DNA of 64,000 nt from JADLHS01 sp964594985. GTDB taxonomy: Bacteria > Verrucomicrobiota > Verrucomicrobiia > Limisphaerales > JADLHS01. The notes under the pieces were generated by a model that made no database searches, was not told the origin of the DNA, and saw only the letters and a program-made list of their open reading frames with translations. The stretch is taken from NCBI GenBank assembly GCA_964594985.1, contig CAZQNQ010000008.1:1-64000 (forward strand), in the 5' to 3' direction. Position 1 is the stretch's first letter; each line of letters opens with the position of its first letter. The position numbers and the translations under genes are program-made. Shown piece after piece: positions 45,124-56,668 of this stretch.

Positions 45124-45175
45124 TTGGAGTTCAAGCTTTAGCTTGCTTGGAAACACGCTGAAACGTGAACTCCAA
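45124..45175. repeat. Family E palindrome (intergenic copy)
   Basis: TTGGAGTTCAAGCTTTAGCT to AAACGTGAACTCCAA. Sister of the copy inside the SDR gene at 18147-18197. It lies just upstream of the blaI promoter. Confidence 0.85.
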
Positions 45176-45214
45176 CGAGCCGAGGCGGCGCTCGGCGCTC
45201 CTATGACATGAAAC

Positions 45215-45243
45215 TCTCCGGCGAGACGCCGGCGCTCCCGGGG
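45215..45243. repeat. Family B half-repeat flush with the carbonic anhydrase stop
   Basis: CTCCGGCGAGACGCCGGCGC followed by TCCCGGGG ends exactly where the TTA (minus-strand TAA) of the carbonic anhydrase gene begins, as at 11441/11442. Confidence 0.75.
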
Positions 45244-45891
45244 TTACTCCGCCGGTTTGTCGGTGACGAGCGGGAGGAACTGGCGGCTTTCGGGATCGAA
45301 GGCGAAAAGTTCAGCGGTGGCGATCTTGAAGAACCAGCCATGCAGCCGGAGCGTCCCGTCGCGCAAACGCTTTTCCACGCATGGATAGGTGTAGAGATTG
45401 TCCAAGGCGAACAGGACGTTTTCTTCGCCCGCCGCCGTGACTTGTTCGGCGTGGCTCTTGAGATGGGAATACTGGGTTTGGAGCACTTGCCGGACGGGCG
45501 TGGCAATGGCGAGCCAGTCTTGCAAGTGCGGCATCGAAGCGTCCGGTAGCAAGCCGCGCAGCAGGGCTTCCATGGCGCCGCATTGCGTGTGGCCGCACAC
45601 GACGATGTCGCTGACGCGCAAAGATTCCACGGCAAACTCGATGGCGGCGGCGGTGGAATTGGTGCTGCCGGTCACGCCGGCGGGCGGCACGATGTTGCCG
45701 ACGTTCTTGACGACGAACAGGTCGCCGGGCTTGCTTTGCGTGATGAGTTCGGCCAGGACCCGCGAGTCCGAGCAGGTGATGAACAACGTGTGCGGGTCCT
45801 GGCCGTCCTGCGAGAGCTTGCGAAAAAGCTTCCGGTAGTTCCCGAACTCGTCGGTCTGAAACTTGTGGACGCCTTCGATGAGCTTTTGCAT
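45244..45891 (-). CDS. Beta-class carbonic anhydrase
   Basis: A 215-aa zinc enzyme interconverting CO2 and bicarbonate. The zinc ligands C40, H101 and C104 are present (FITCSDSRV, VVCGHTQCGAM), with the Asp-Arg dyad D42/R44. GDLFVVKNVGNIVPP is also typical. The ATG at 45891 is preferred to a TTG one codon earlier. It starts 9 nt after the purE stop on the same strand, so it is co-transcribed. Since PurK uses bicarbonate to make the PurE substrate, the pairing may supply HCO3- for purine synthesis. Confidence 0.93.
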   Translation of the reverse strand: MQKLIEGVHKFQTDEFGNYRKLFRKLSQDGQDPHTLFITCSDSRVLAELITQSKPGDLFVVKNVGNIVPPAGVTGSTNSTAAAIEFAVESLRVSDIVVCGHTQCGAMEALLRGLLPDASMPHLQDWLAIATPVRQVLQTQYSHLKSHAEQVTAAGEENVLFALDNLYTYPCVEKRLRDGTLRLHGWFFKIATAELFAFDPESRQFLPLVTDKPAE

Positions 45892-45900
45892 CAAGCCGGA

Positions 45901-46395
45901 TCAGGCAGAAGCCGCGAGGGTTTTGTTTTTGGCGCGGGATTCTTCCATGAGCCGCACCTTGAATTTCTTCAATTCTTCCTGCAAGCGGCTGTCGGCGGTC
46001 GCCAGAATTTGCGCGGCGAGAATGCCGGCGTTGCGCGCGCCGTTGATGGCGACAGTGGCAACGGGCACGCCGGGCGGCATCTGCACCATCGAGAGGAGCG
46101 AATCAATTCCATCAGTGGACTTGCCGAGAATGGGCACGCCGATGACGGGCAGGGTGGTAAACGCCGCAGTGACGCCGGCGAGATGCGCCGCGCCGCCCGC
46201 CCCGCAGATGAAGGCGCGAATGCCGCGCGCGGGAGCGCCAGAAACATACTCTTCGAGACCATGCGGGTCGCGATGGGCGGAGATGACTTTGGCTTCGGAT
46301 TCGAGGCCGAATTCTTTCAACGCTTCAGCAGCGGCTCTCATGGTGGGCCAGTCAGAATCGCTGCCCATTAGGATGCCAACGACGGGTTTGCTCAT
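45901..46395 (-). CDS. purE: N5-carboxyaminoimidazole ribonucleotide mutase
   Basis: A 164-aa class I PurE that moves the carboxyl group of N5-CAIR to give CAIR in purine synthesis. GILMGSDSDWPTM binds the phosphate, H41 sits in ISAHRDPHGL (usually SAHRTP, here Asp at 43), and GAGGAAHLAGV carries a second His. PVIGVPILGKSTDGIDSLLS and PPGVPVATVAINGARNAG complete the family signature. The first gene of the purE-carbonic anhydrase pair. No purK is visible in the window. Confidence 0.95.
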   Translation of the reverse strand: MSKPVVGILMGSDSDWPTMRAAAEALKEFGLESEAKVISAHRDPHGLEEYVSGAPARGIRAFICGAGGAAHLAGVTAAFTTLPVIGVPILGKSTDGIDSLLSMVQMPPGVPVATVAINGARNAGILAAQILATADSRLQEELKKFKVRLMEESRAKNKTLAASA

Positions 46396-46510
46396 AGTTT
46401 AATGCGAATGGAAACAGGCTGGTCCGGTTGGTTGAGCCGGACGCGGGAGGATATTATTCGCCGCGCCGGGATTGGGAAGGAAAATGAATCTGGGTGAAAC
46501 CAGCCAGATA

Positions 46511-46626
46511 AACGCAGAGTCGCAAAGGACGCGGAGAAGCGCAGAGTTGGAGGGAAAGGATTCTGTGTCGCAGTCGGGGGCTGTAGTCTCCTCTGCGTGT
46601 CTCGGCGAACTCTGCGTCTCGGCGTT
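46511..46626. repeat. Family G palindrome
   Basis: The left arm AACGCAGAGTCGCAAAGGAC...GCGCAGAGTT and right arm CTCCTCTGCGTGTCTCGGCG...TCTCGGCGTT are imperfect inverted copies around a loop of about 40 nt. Only this copy is seen in the window. Confidence 0.65.
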
Positions 46627-46638
46627 AGTTGGTTCGGG

Positions 46639-46668
46639 ACTCGCCGGCGAGACGCCGGTGCTCCCGGG
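46639..46668. repeat. Family B half-repeat
   Basis: ACTCGCCGGCGAGACGCCGG followed by TGCTCCCGGG. It directly follows the family G palindrome and matches the halves at 11414 and 45215. Confidence 0.7.
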
Positions 46669-46752
46669 TGACGTGATGGCGTTTTGGCGGGTTCGATTCG
46701 ACATTGTTGGTTGCGTTGGGGGTGGGTTTCTCCTAGCTTGCCGTGGTTTGAC

Positions 46753-47619
<867 letters not shown>

Positions 47620-47629
47620 CTCTAAGACT

Positions 47630-48136
47630 ATGCTGTGTTGCATCTGCAAAGAGAAGAACGCCACCGTGCATCTCACCCAAATCACGGGTGAAAAGATGCA
47701 AAAGGTGGATTTGTGCGAGGAGTGCGCCAAGACCAAGGGCGTGAACGACCAGACCGGTTTCTCGCTTGCGGATTTGCTGCTCGGCTTGGGTGCGTCGCAG
47801 GAGTTGGAGCAATCCGCCGGCGGCACGGAGGTCAAGTGCCCGCAATGCGGGTTCACGCACGCGGATTTCAAGAAGTCCGGGCGGCTCGGTTGCTCGGAAT
47901 GTTACGTGACGTTCTCGGAAGGCTTGGGCAGTCTGCTCAAGACCATGCACAAGGGCACGCGGCATGTCGGGAAGGTGCCGGAAAGTTTGCGCACGCGGCG
48001 TGATCTCTCGGAACAATTGACGGCGTTGCAGAAGAAGTTGAACAAGGCCATCGAGGCCGAGGATTTCGAGCAGGCGGCGCAGTTGCGGGATCAGATCAAA
48101 CAATTGAACAGCCGGCTGCCTTCAGCCGTGGTGTGA
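47630..48136 (+). CDS. mcsA: McsA-like zinc-finger adaptor
   Basis: A 168-aa protein with four CxxC zinc motifs: LCCICK (C3/C6), LCEECAK (C29/C32), VKCPQCGF and LGCSECYV. The C-terminal UVR domain is LQKKLNKAIEAEDFEQAAQL. McsA activates the arginine kinase McsB and helps deliver substrates to ClpC. The neighbours mcsB (4 nt downstream) and clpC confirm the identity. No ctsR gene precedes it, unlike in Firmicutes. Confidence 0.9.
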   Translation: MLCCICKEKNATVHLTQITGEKMQKVDLCEECAKTKGVNDQTGFSLADLLLGLGASQELEQSAGGTEVKCPQCGFTHADFKKSGRLGCSECYVTFSEGLGSLLKTMHKGTRHVGKVPESLRTRRDLSEQLTALQKKLNKAIEAEDFEQAAQLRDQIKQLNSRLPSAVV

Positions 48137-48140
48137 TGCG

Positions 48141-49256
48141 ATGAACCTCGACAAATTCTTAATTTCCGCTTCCGAAAGCGTGCGCCGCAAAGGCCCGAAT
48201 GACCGGATCGTCATGTCGAGCCGGGTGCGGTTGGCGCGCAACATCAAGGACGGCGCGTTTCCCGGTTGGGCCAAGAAGCCGGAGCGTGTGCGGGTGCTGG
48301 ATATTATTCGCCCGGCGGTCGAGAGTTTGCCGGAGATGAAGGGCGCGTTCTCCGAGACGATGGATAATCTCAGCGCGCTCGATAAACAGATTTTGGTCGA
48401 GCGCCATCTCGTCAGCCGCGAGCACGCCGCCAAGAGCGCCGGCAGCGGGCTGGTCATCAACACGGACGAAACGCTCGCCGTGATGATCAATGAGGAGGAT
48501 CATTTGCGGATGCAGGCGTTGCGCCCCGGGTTGCAAATCCGGCAGGCGTGGCAGGCGTTGGATCGGTTGGATTCCGAATTGGAGCGCAAACTGGACTACG
48601 CTTTCAGCAACGATCTTGGCTACCTCACCGCTTGCCCGACGAATCTCGGCACCGGCATCCGGGTGAGCGCGATGTTGCATCTGCCGGGGCTGGTTTTGGC
48701 CGAGCAGATCAATCCCATCATCCAGTCGGTGAACAAGCTTGGCTTGGCCGTGCGCGGACTCTACGGAGAAGGCACCGAGGCGCTGGGAAATGTCTTTCAA
48801 GTGTCCAATCAGATGACGCTGGGTGAGGCAGAAACCAGCATCGTTGAGCGGTTGGAGAAGGTTTTGGCCCAGATCATCGAACACGAGGAGAACGCCCGGG
48901 CCTCGTTGTTGGAAAAGAAACCCAAGATGGTCTATAACCATATCGGCCGGGCCTATGGTATTCTGGCCAACGCCCATAGCATTTCCTCGAAGGAAACGAT
49001 GAATTTGCTGTCGCTCCTGCGGTTGGGCATCGAGATGGGGTTGTTTCCCAAGACCGATGGCGCACTGGTGGACGAATTGTTCATCCTGACGCAGCCCGCC
49101 CATTTACAGAAAACCAACTCGGAAAAGCTGACCGCCGAGGAACGCGACCTGCTCCGGGCAGATATGTTGCGCGATCGTTTGAAACCCGTCAGCCGTCCCG
49201 TAGCCAAACCGGGAGGTCCGGCCGCGCCCGGATTGGACAAGACCGATAAATCATAG
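48141..49256 (+). CDS. mcsB: Protein arginine kinase
   Basis: A 371-aa phosphagen-kinase-fold enzyme that phosphorylates protein arginines, marking proteins for ClpCP. IVMSSRVRLARNIKDGAFPG and VINTDETLAVMINEEDHLRM match the nucleotide-binding and active-site regions, as do CPTNLGTGIRVSAMLHLP and VSNQMTLGEAE. The short C-terminal tail (PVAKPGGPAAPGLDKTDKS) is extra. It lies between mcsA and clpC with gaps of 4 and 15 nt. Confidence 0.93.
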   Translation: MNLDKFLISASESVRRKGPNDRIVMSSRVRLARNIKDGAFPGWAKKPERVRVLDIIRPAVESLPEMKGAFSETMDNLSALDKQILVERHLVSREHAAKSAGSGLVINTDETLAVMINEEDHLRMQALRPGLQIRQAWQALDRLDSELERKLDYAFSNDLGYLTACPTNLGTGIRVSAMLHLPGLVLAEQINPIIQSVNKLGLAVRGLYGEGTEALGNVFQVSNQMTLGEAETSIVERLEKVLAQIIEHEENARASLLEKKPKMVYNHIGRAYGILANAHSISSKETMNLLSLLRLGIEMGLFPKTDGALVDELFILTQPAHLQKTNSEKLTAEERDLLRADMLRDRLKPVSRPVAKPGGPAAPGLDKTDKS

Positions 49257-49271
49257 CAACTTGCAACCACT

Positions 49272-51788
<2,517 letters not shown>

Positions 51789-51806
51789 GCCGGGCGATAT
51801 TTTTCA

Positions 51807-51836
51807 AACGCCAGCCATTCGTGGCTGGCGTTTTTT
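51807..51836 (+). terminator. Strong intrinsic terminator after clpC
   Basis: AACGCCAGCCA and TGGCTGGCGTT pair perfectly (11 bp) around a TTCG tetraloop and run into TTTTTT. It begins 18 nt past the clpC stop. Confidence 0.93.
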
Positions 51837-51898
51837 GTTGCGCGTTTGTCGCGAGCCGGTGCTTTACGCTCCGCGCCCGTTCTGGCAGGTTTAGGGCA

Positions 51899-54508
51899 GT
51901 GATCATCTGTTGCCGTAACGCGATCATAACTTTTTTTGCCGTGCTGTTGAGCCTGTCGGCTTGGGCCGGCGGCAGCGGATTGAATGTGGTGGTGGTGGTC
52001 AATCAAAGCAGCACCAACTCGGTCCAACTCGGTAATTACTACTGTGAGCAACGCGGCGTCCCACCCCAAAACCTGCTGCGCATCAATTGGGCCGGTGACA
52101 ATATCAACTGGACCCGAGCCGAGTTTGATAACCTTCTGCGCACGCCGCTGAACGCGATGTTGACCAGCCGCAGTCTGTCGAATCAGATTGAGTATGTGGT
52201 GCTCTCGATGGATATCCCGTATCGTGTCACCGAGACGACCGGTTCGACGGCCACCAGCGGCCAGAACAGCACCACGGCGGCTTTGTTTTATGGCTTCAAG
52301 GTGGATGGCTGCAGCGCAAATTGCCCCGCCAACATTCCGTCGTGCAACCTCCCGGGAGGATCATCCAACTCTTACGCCGCCAGCGAATCCATCTTCCGGC
52401 AAACGCCACCGGTCAGTGCGACAAGCAATTCCTGGCTGACGTTCCTGTTGACCGCCACCAATCTGGCCAAAGCCAAGGCCTTGGTGGATTTGGGCGTGGC
52501 GGGCGATTTCACCTTTCCGACGCAGACGGTGTTTCTGGCCAAGAGCTTCGATTCGGTGCGAAATCTGCGCCATCTCCAGGCTGATGATGTCATCCTCAAT
52601 ACCCGTTTGCGGGGCAACTATCGAGTGGTGCTGACCAACACGTCCAGTCCCTCGGGCTTGGGGCCGATGCTGGGGTTTCAGAACGGGGTGCAAATTTTTG
52701 GCGTCCCACAACTTTCAGCCTCCCCCGGCGCGATGATGGACAATCTGACTTCGTATGGCGGTTTATTGTTTGAGAACCCGGGTCATACCACGGCGCTGGA
52801 TTTCATCCACAACGGGGCCACGGCCAGCCATGGCACAATCGCAGAGCCTTGTGCTTACGCCGCCAAATTTCCCGCGCCGCAGAATTATTTCTACCAGGCC
52901 CGGGGGTTTTCCGTGGCGGAGTGTTACTACCAAAGCTTGGAGAATCCGTATCAGGGTATCCTGGTGGGCGAACCGCTGGCGGCGCCGTTTGCCGCGCCTG
53001 CGACGGGGAACTGGTTGGGATTGCCGGACGGCTCGATTCTGACGGCGACGACCAATTTGAGCGGGCAGTTCCATTCGGCTTCCTGGACCAGGCCCGTGCA
53101 GCAGGTGGATTTGTTCCTGGATGGGCAGCGGTTGCATTCCGTGACGAATCTCGCGCCGCTGCAGAACAACATTCTCTACGCGACCATCAACGGCAACACG
53201 ACCAGCTACACCGTTCCCGCCGGGGCCACGATCAAATCCGTGGTGGCCGGACTGGTGTCGCAGTTGAATACGTTCGCCTACAGCAATTCCACCAAAGTCG
53301 CCGCATTTGCGCATGGGGATCGCATCGAGCTGCAGAGCTTGAATCTGAATGCCCCCGGTTCAAACGTTACGGTGACCGTTAGCAACCACGCCAGCGGCGG
53401 CGGTTTACTGCAAACTTATTTGACCTCGAGTCGCACCAATTTCCTTGATACGCCGGCGGTGGGGCTGCGCCAGTTCATCGTGGCGGGAGAGGTTGTAACC
53501 AATGACTACTTGCGTCTGACAGTGACCAGGACAAACGGAGCGGTCACCATGGTGTCAGTTACCAATCAAGCCGCCAGCAGCGGAAACATCTTCATTGATA
53601 TGCAGGTTTTCGCGCAGTCCCTGCTTCATGCCATCAACACCAACGCATCGTTAAGCGGGACGGACGGCGTGATAGCCGAAGACCTGGTGATTGGCCAATC
53701 GGGCAACGGCGATCCGGTGGCGCAGTTCAATCTTCGCAGTCGCTCCGTGGGCTGGCGCGAGGCGCAGATTCAGGCCCAGCTATCCGGTTCGTTTTCCATC
53801 AGTCCCACGACTACTGATCAGTTGGAAGACAATCTCAAAGACTTGCGGCCACGCAATCATCTCTACGTCACCGCTGGATTGACCAACCTCAACGTCACAT
53901 TCCCGTTCAACACTGCGACCAATGCGGATGGCTATCACCAGCTCACGCTCGTTGCCTACGAAGGCAGTCATGTGCGGACGCAGACCCGTATCTCGCGTGA
54001 TGTGCGGATACAAAATAATAATTGGGCCGCTACGCTGAGTTGTCTGGTGGGCGATACCAACACCGCGCTGGAGGCGACGCTTCAGTTCGCGGTGACGGCC
54101 AATACCAATAGCATCACCAAGATTGAGTTGTTCAGCACGGGCGGCTCGTTGGGGGCGTCAAACAATGTCACCACCACAACCTTTTCCGTCGCGGCGAGCT
54201 ATCTCGGCATCGGCCGCCATCCGTTTTACGCCGTCGTCACGCGGAATGACGGCAAACAGTATCGGACCGAGACGCTGTGGTTGCGCATCGTGGGTGCGGA
54301 CGCGCCGTTCAAGGTGATGGCGCTGGACGCGACCCCAACCCTGACCTGGCCCGCCGCGGCGGGACGGGCCTATTCGATTCTAAGCGCGACAAGTGTGGCG
54401 GAGTTGTACACCTTGCGGGGTGGAGTTGTGCCGACCAACTCCTTTGGGGTATGGTCGGAAACGAACAATGCCGCCGGGCAGCGGTTTTACCGGGTGCGGA
54501 CGCCCTGA
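51899..54508 (+). CDS. Secreted TIGR03790-like protein
   Basis: An 869-aa exported protein. The GTG at 51899 opens a signal peptide (IITFFAVLLSLSAWAGG); upstream in-frame starts fall inside the clpC terminator. The N-terminal third matches the TIGR03790 pattern: LNVVVVVNQSSTNSVQLGNY, YCEQRGVPPQNLLRI and IEYVVLSMDIPYRVTE. Beta-rich middle domains follow. The C-terminal module (AYSILSATSVAELYTL to QRFYRVRTP) resembles the tail of the SpoIID-domain protein, possibly a surface or sorting module. The function of TIGR03790 proteins is unknown. The S8-like protease gene starts 44 nt downstream, so they are likely co-expressed. Confidence 0.78.
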   Translation: MIICCRNAIITFFAVLLSLSAWAGGSGLNVVVVVNQSSTNSVQLGNYYCEQRGVPPQNLLRINWAGDNINWTRAEFDNLLRTPLNAMLTSRSLSNQIEYVVLSMDIPYRVTETTGSTATSGQNSTTAALFYGFKVDGCSANCPANIPSCNLPGGSSNSYAASESIFRQTPPVSATSNSWLTFLLTATNLAKAKALVDLGVAGDFTFPTQTVFLAKSFDSVRNLRHLQADDVILNTRLRGNYRVVLTNTSSPSGLGPMLGFQNGVQIFGVPQLSASPGAMMDNLTSYGGLLFENPGHTTALDFIHNGATASHGTIAEPCAYAAKFPAPQNYFYQARGFSVAECYYQSLENPYQGILVGEPLAAPFAAPATGNWLGLPDGSILTATTNLSGQFHSASWTRPVQQVDLFLDGQRLHSVTNLAPLQNNILYATINGNTTSYTVPAGATIKSVVAGLVSQLNTFAYSNSTKVAAFAHGDRIELQSLNLNAPGSNVTVTVSNHASGGGLLQTYLTSSRTNFLDTPAVGLRQFIVAGEVVTNDYLRLTVTRTNGAVTMVSVTNQAASSGNIFIDMQVFAQSLLHAINTNASLSGTDGVIAEDLVIGQSGNGDPVAQFNLRSRSVGWREAQIQAQLSGSFSISPTTTDQLEDNLKDLRPRNHLYVTAGLTNLNVTFPFNTATNADGYHQLTLVAYEGSHVRTQTRISRDVRIQNNNWAATLSCLVGDTNTALEATLQFAVTANTNSITKIELFSTGGSLGASNNVTTTTFSVAASYLGIGRHPFYAVVTRNDGKQYRTETLWLRIVGADAPFKVMALDATPTLTWPAAAGRAYSILSATSVAELYTLRGGVVPTNSFGVWSETNNAAGQRFYRVRTP

Positions 54509-54552
54509 CAATCATTTTGAACACGGTGAACCATCCAGGCTTCCAATCAGCC

Positions 54553-55944
54553 ATGAAAGGAGTGAGTCGCATTCTCGCCGGGCGCTATGGATGGTGGCTC
54601 GGCGTCTTGGTCCTTGTGTTGCCGCTGACCGCCAGTGCTTCCACCAACAGTCTGACTTGGGATCGGGAGAAGAGCCTGGTCAGCGCGGATGTGCGGGACT
54701 GGGATTTGATCGGACTGATGGAGTCCGTCGCGGCGCAAAGCGGCTGGCATGTGTTTCTCGAACCCGATTACTCCTACAAAGCTTCGGTTAAATTTCAAAA
54801 TCTGCCGCCTGGTGAGGCGCTGCGCCGGTTGCTGGGCAGCCTGAACTTCGCCATGGTCCCGCAGACGAATGGACCGCAGCGACTTTATGTGTTTCGCACG
54901 GCGATGAAGAACGCCACGCAGCAGGTGCGCAAAGCGGGGGAACGTGTCGCACCAAAGCCCCGCCACGTGCCCAACGAACTCATCGTGCGGCTTAAGCCCG
55001 GCACGGATGCGGAAGCGATCGCCAAAGCACTGGGGGCAAAAATTGTCGGTGTCATCCCGGAGTTGAACGCGTATCGGTTTCAATTTGAGAATGAGGAAGC
55101 CACGGAAGCGGCCCGCCAGAAGTTGGAGTCCAATCCCGAAGTGTTGAGCGTGGAAAACAACTATTACATGGATCTGCCGTTCACTCCGCAAAGCGTCGGC
55201 GGGATGGCTGTGCCCGAGACCAAATTGACACTCGACCCGCCCAAGACGGACGATTGCAAAATCGTCGTCGGCTTCGTGGACACCACCTTGCAGCAACTTG
55301 ATCCCAAGCTGGAAGCGTTCGTGAAAGAACGGATTTCCTTGCTGGGCAGCAGCGCGATCCCCAGTACCAGCCCCACCCACAGCACGGCGATGGTGAATGC
55401 CTTCCTGCAAGCCATGCAAGCTTCCGGGCGGACCAGCACTTCCGCCCGGATCTTGTCCGTGGACGTGTTTGGCAGTGAGCCATCGGCCAACAGCTTCAAC
55501 GTGGCCTTGGGAATCATGAAAGCGGTCAACAACGGCGCCACCGCCATCAATCTGAGTTTGGGCGGCTACCAGGACGTCGCCGTCTTGCGCGATGTGGTGC
55601 AACAAGCCAGCTCGCTCGGGATTCCGTTGTTTGCAGCCGTGGGGAATGACGGAAGCAATACCCCATTCTATCCGGCGGCTTATCCAGGGGTTGTTTCCGT
55701 GACGGCCTTGTCACGGACCGGGCAGATAGCAGGCTACGCCAACACGGGCACGCAAGCCGATGCCGCCGCTCCGGGGGCGGTGATTTTCTCCTACAACGGT
55801 CTGATTTATGGCAGCCAAGGCACTTCGGTTTCCTCGGCCGTGGCGACGGGCATCGCCGCCGGGCTGGCGGATTCGACCTGTGCGCCGTGGACGAAGGTGA
55901 TCCCGGTGGTGGAAAAGACGCTCGCGGTTCCGGCGAGCCAGTAA
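54553..55944 (+). CDS. STN-domain subtilisin-like (S8) protease
   Basis: A 463-aa exported protein. The signal peptide (about 1-33, LVLPLTASAS) is followed by an STN/secretin-N0-like domain (about 40-120, GLMESVAAQSGWHVFLEPDY). A fervidolysin/I9-like prodomain follows (HVPNELIVRLKPGTDAEAI, LESNPEVLSVENNY), then an S8 domain with D243 (VVGFVDTT), H276 (SPTHSTAM), N365 (AVGND) and S425 (GSQGTSVSSAVATG). The usual DTG and HGTHVAG motifs are altered, so activity may be low or specialised. An STN domain in front of a subtilisin is unusual. It is paired with the TIGR03790-like gene. Confidence 0.78.
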   Translation: MKGVSRILAGRYGWWLGVLVLVLPLTASASTNSLTWDREKSLVSADVRDWDLIGLMESVAAQSGWHVFLEPDYSYKASVKFQNLPPGEALRRLLGSLNFAMVPQTNGPQRLYVFRTAMKNATQQVRKAGERVAPKPRHVPNELIVRLKPGTDAEAIAKALGAKIVGVIPELNAYRFQFENEEATEAARQKLESNPEVLSVENNYYMDLPFTPQSVGGMAVPETKLTLDPPKTDDCKIVVGFVDTTLQQLDPKLEAFVKERISLLGSSAIPSTSPTHSTAMVNAFLQAMQASGRTSTSARILSVDVFGSEPSANSFNVALGIMKAVNNGATAINLSLGGYQDVAVLRDVVQQASSLGIPLFAAVGNDGSNTPFYPAAYPGVVSVTALSRTGQIAGYANTGTQADAAAPGAVIFSYNGLIYGSQGTSVSSAVATGIAAGLADSTCAPWTKVIPVVEKTLAVPASQ

Positions 55945-55956
55945 GCCGGCCAGCGG

Positions 55957-56112
55957 TCAGTTTGAGGCGCAGCCGACTTTGGCGAACAGGAGACTGTAAC
56001 CCAACACGCCAGCAATCAGCAGGGCCGGTTTCCCATTAACCATCATGACTATGCCCACACCCAAAATCGCCACGAGCAACAGGTGGATTGCAACACTAGA
56101 AAGCAGTTTCAT
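55957..56112 (-). CDS. Small two-helix membrane protein
   Basis: A 51-aa frame that is almost entirely hydrophobic (LLSSVAIHLLLVAILGVGIV, LIAGVLGYSLLFAKVG). It probably spans the membrane twice. Not recognised. The ATG at 56112 is preferred over a longer arginine-rich upstream frame. It lies 12 nt from the convergent protease stop. Confidence 0.45.
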   Translation of the reverse strand: MKLLSSVAIHLLLVAILGVGIVMMVNGKPALLIAGVLGYSLLFAKVGCASN

Positions 56113-56302
56113 TGGCAATGATTCTAGCGGTTTCAATCCGGTCAACACAAGTGCGCAGCGGCAGTGACGGCGAGATCGGTCAGCAAAATTCACTGTTGCG
56201 TCCGATAGTCATTCTTGTTAACCGTTGAGTGCTGTTCGATAGGGTTTCTCTTCGGGGTGTAAAGACAAACAAACAACCAACAACCGCATGATCCATATTC
56301 AT

Positions 56303-56611
56303 ATGAAAAAACTACTGACTGCTGTAGCCGTAGCCGCTGCGTTCGTCCTGACTGTCAACGCCGCGGATGACAATGCCAAAAAAGATGCCGCTCCAGAAAA
56401 GAAAAACAGCTCGCTGACCGCCGAACAAAAGGCGCTGCGCAAGGAGCTGATGGGGAAGTATGACACGAACAAGAACGGTTATCTGGACAAGGAGGAAAAA
56501 TCCAAGATGACTCCAGGGGACCAGAAGAAGTGGAATAGTGTCGCTTCCGAAAACAAATCCAAGTCGCCCGAAAAGGAAAAGAAGGCTGAGAAATCTGAAC
56601 CGAAGCCCTGA
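56303..56611 (+). CDS. Exported small EF-hand protein
   Basis: A 102-aa protein with signal peptide KKLLTAVAVAAAFVLTVNA and one canonical calcium-binding loop (D-T-N-K-N-G-Y-L-D-K-E-E, about residues 54-65). The rest is lysine/glutamate-rich, with a KSKSPEKEKKAEKSEPKP tail. It is probably a periplasmic or secreted Ca2+-binding protein. The ATG at 56303 is preferred to 56288 because it starts the signal peptide. It is followed by its own terminator. Confidence 0.8.
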   Translation: MKKLLTAVAVAAAFVLTVNAADDNAKKDAAPEKKNSSLTAEQKALRKELMGKYDTNKNGYLDKEEKSKMTPGDQKKWNSVASENKSKSPEKEKKAEKSEPKP

Positions 56612-56633
56612 CCGGAATGCAACTTTCACCCCG

Positions 56634-56668
56634 CTCCAGCGTTGGCAACAGCGCTGGAGTTTTTATTT
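56634..56668 (+). terminator. Intrinsic terminator after the EF-hand gene
   Basis: CTCCAGCG and CGCTGGAG pair (8 bp) around a 10-nt loop and are followed by TTTTTATTT. It begins 22 nt past the EF-hand stop and ends at the stop of the convergent GHL10 gene. Confidence 0.85.

Larger units (their letters stand above)
46396..46752. other. Divergent region between purE and ilvE with two repeats
   Basis: A 357-nt gap that must hold the purE promoter and the promoter of the ilvE-mcsAB-clpC unit. Much of it is a family G palindrome (46511-46626) and a family B half (46639-46668). No CtsR-type GGTCAAA repeat is seen. Confidence 0.6.

Noticed and set aside
46689..46700. tRNA T-loop-like GGGTTCGATTCG
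   Set aside because: No acceptor, D or anticodon stem can be built around it.
46396..46752. CtsR-type heptad operators before the ilvE-mcsAB-clpC operon
   Set aside because: No tandem GGTCAAA-like heptads found on either strand.
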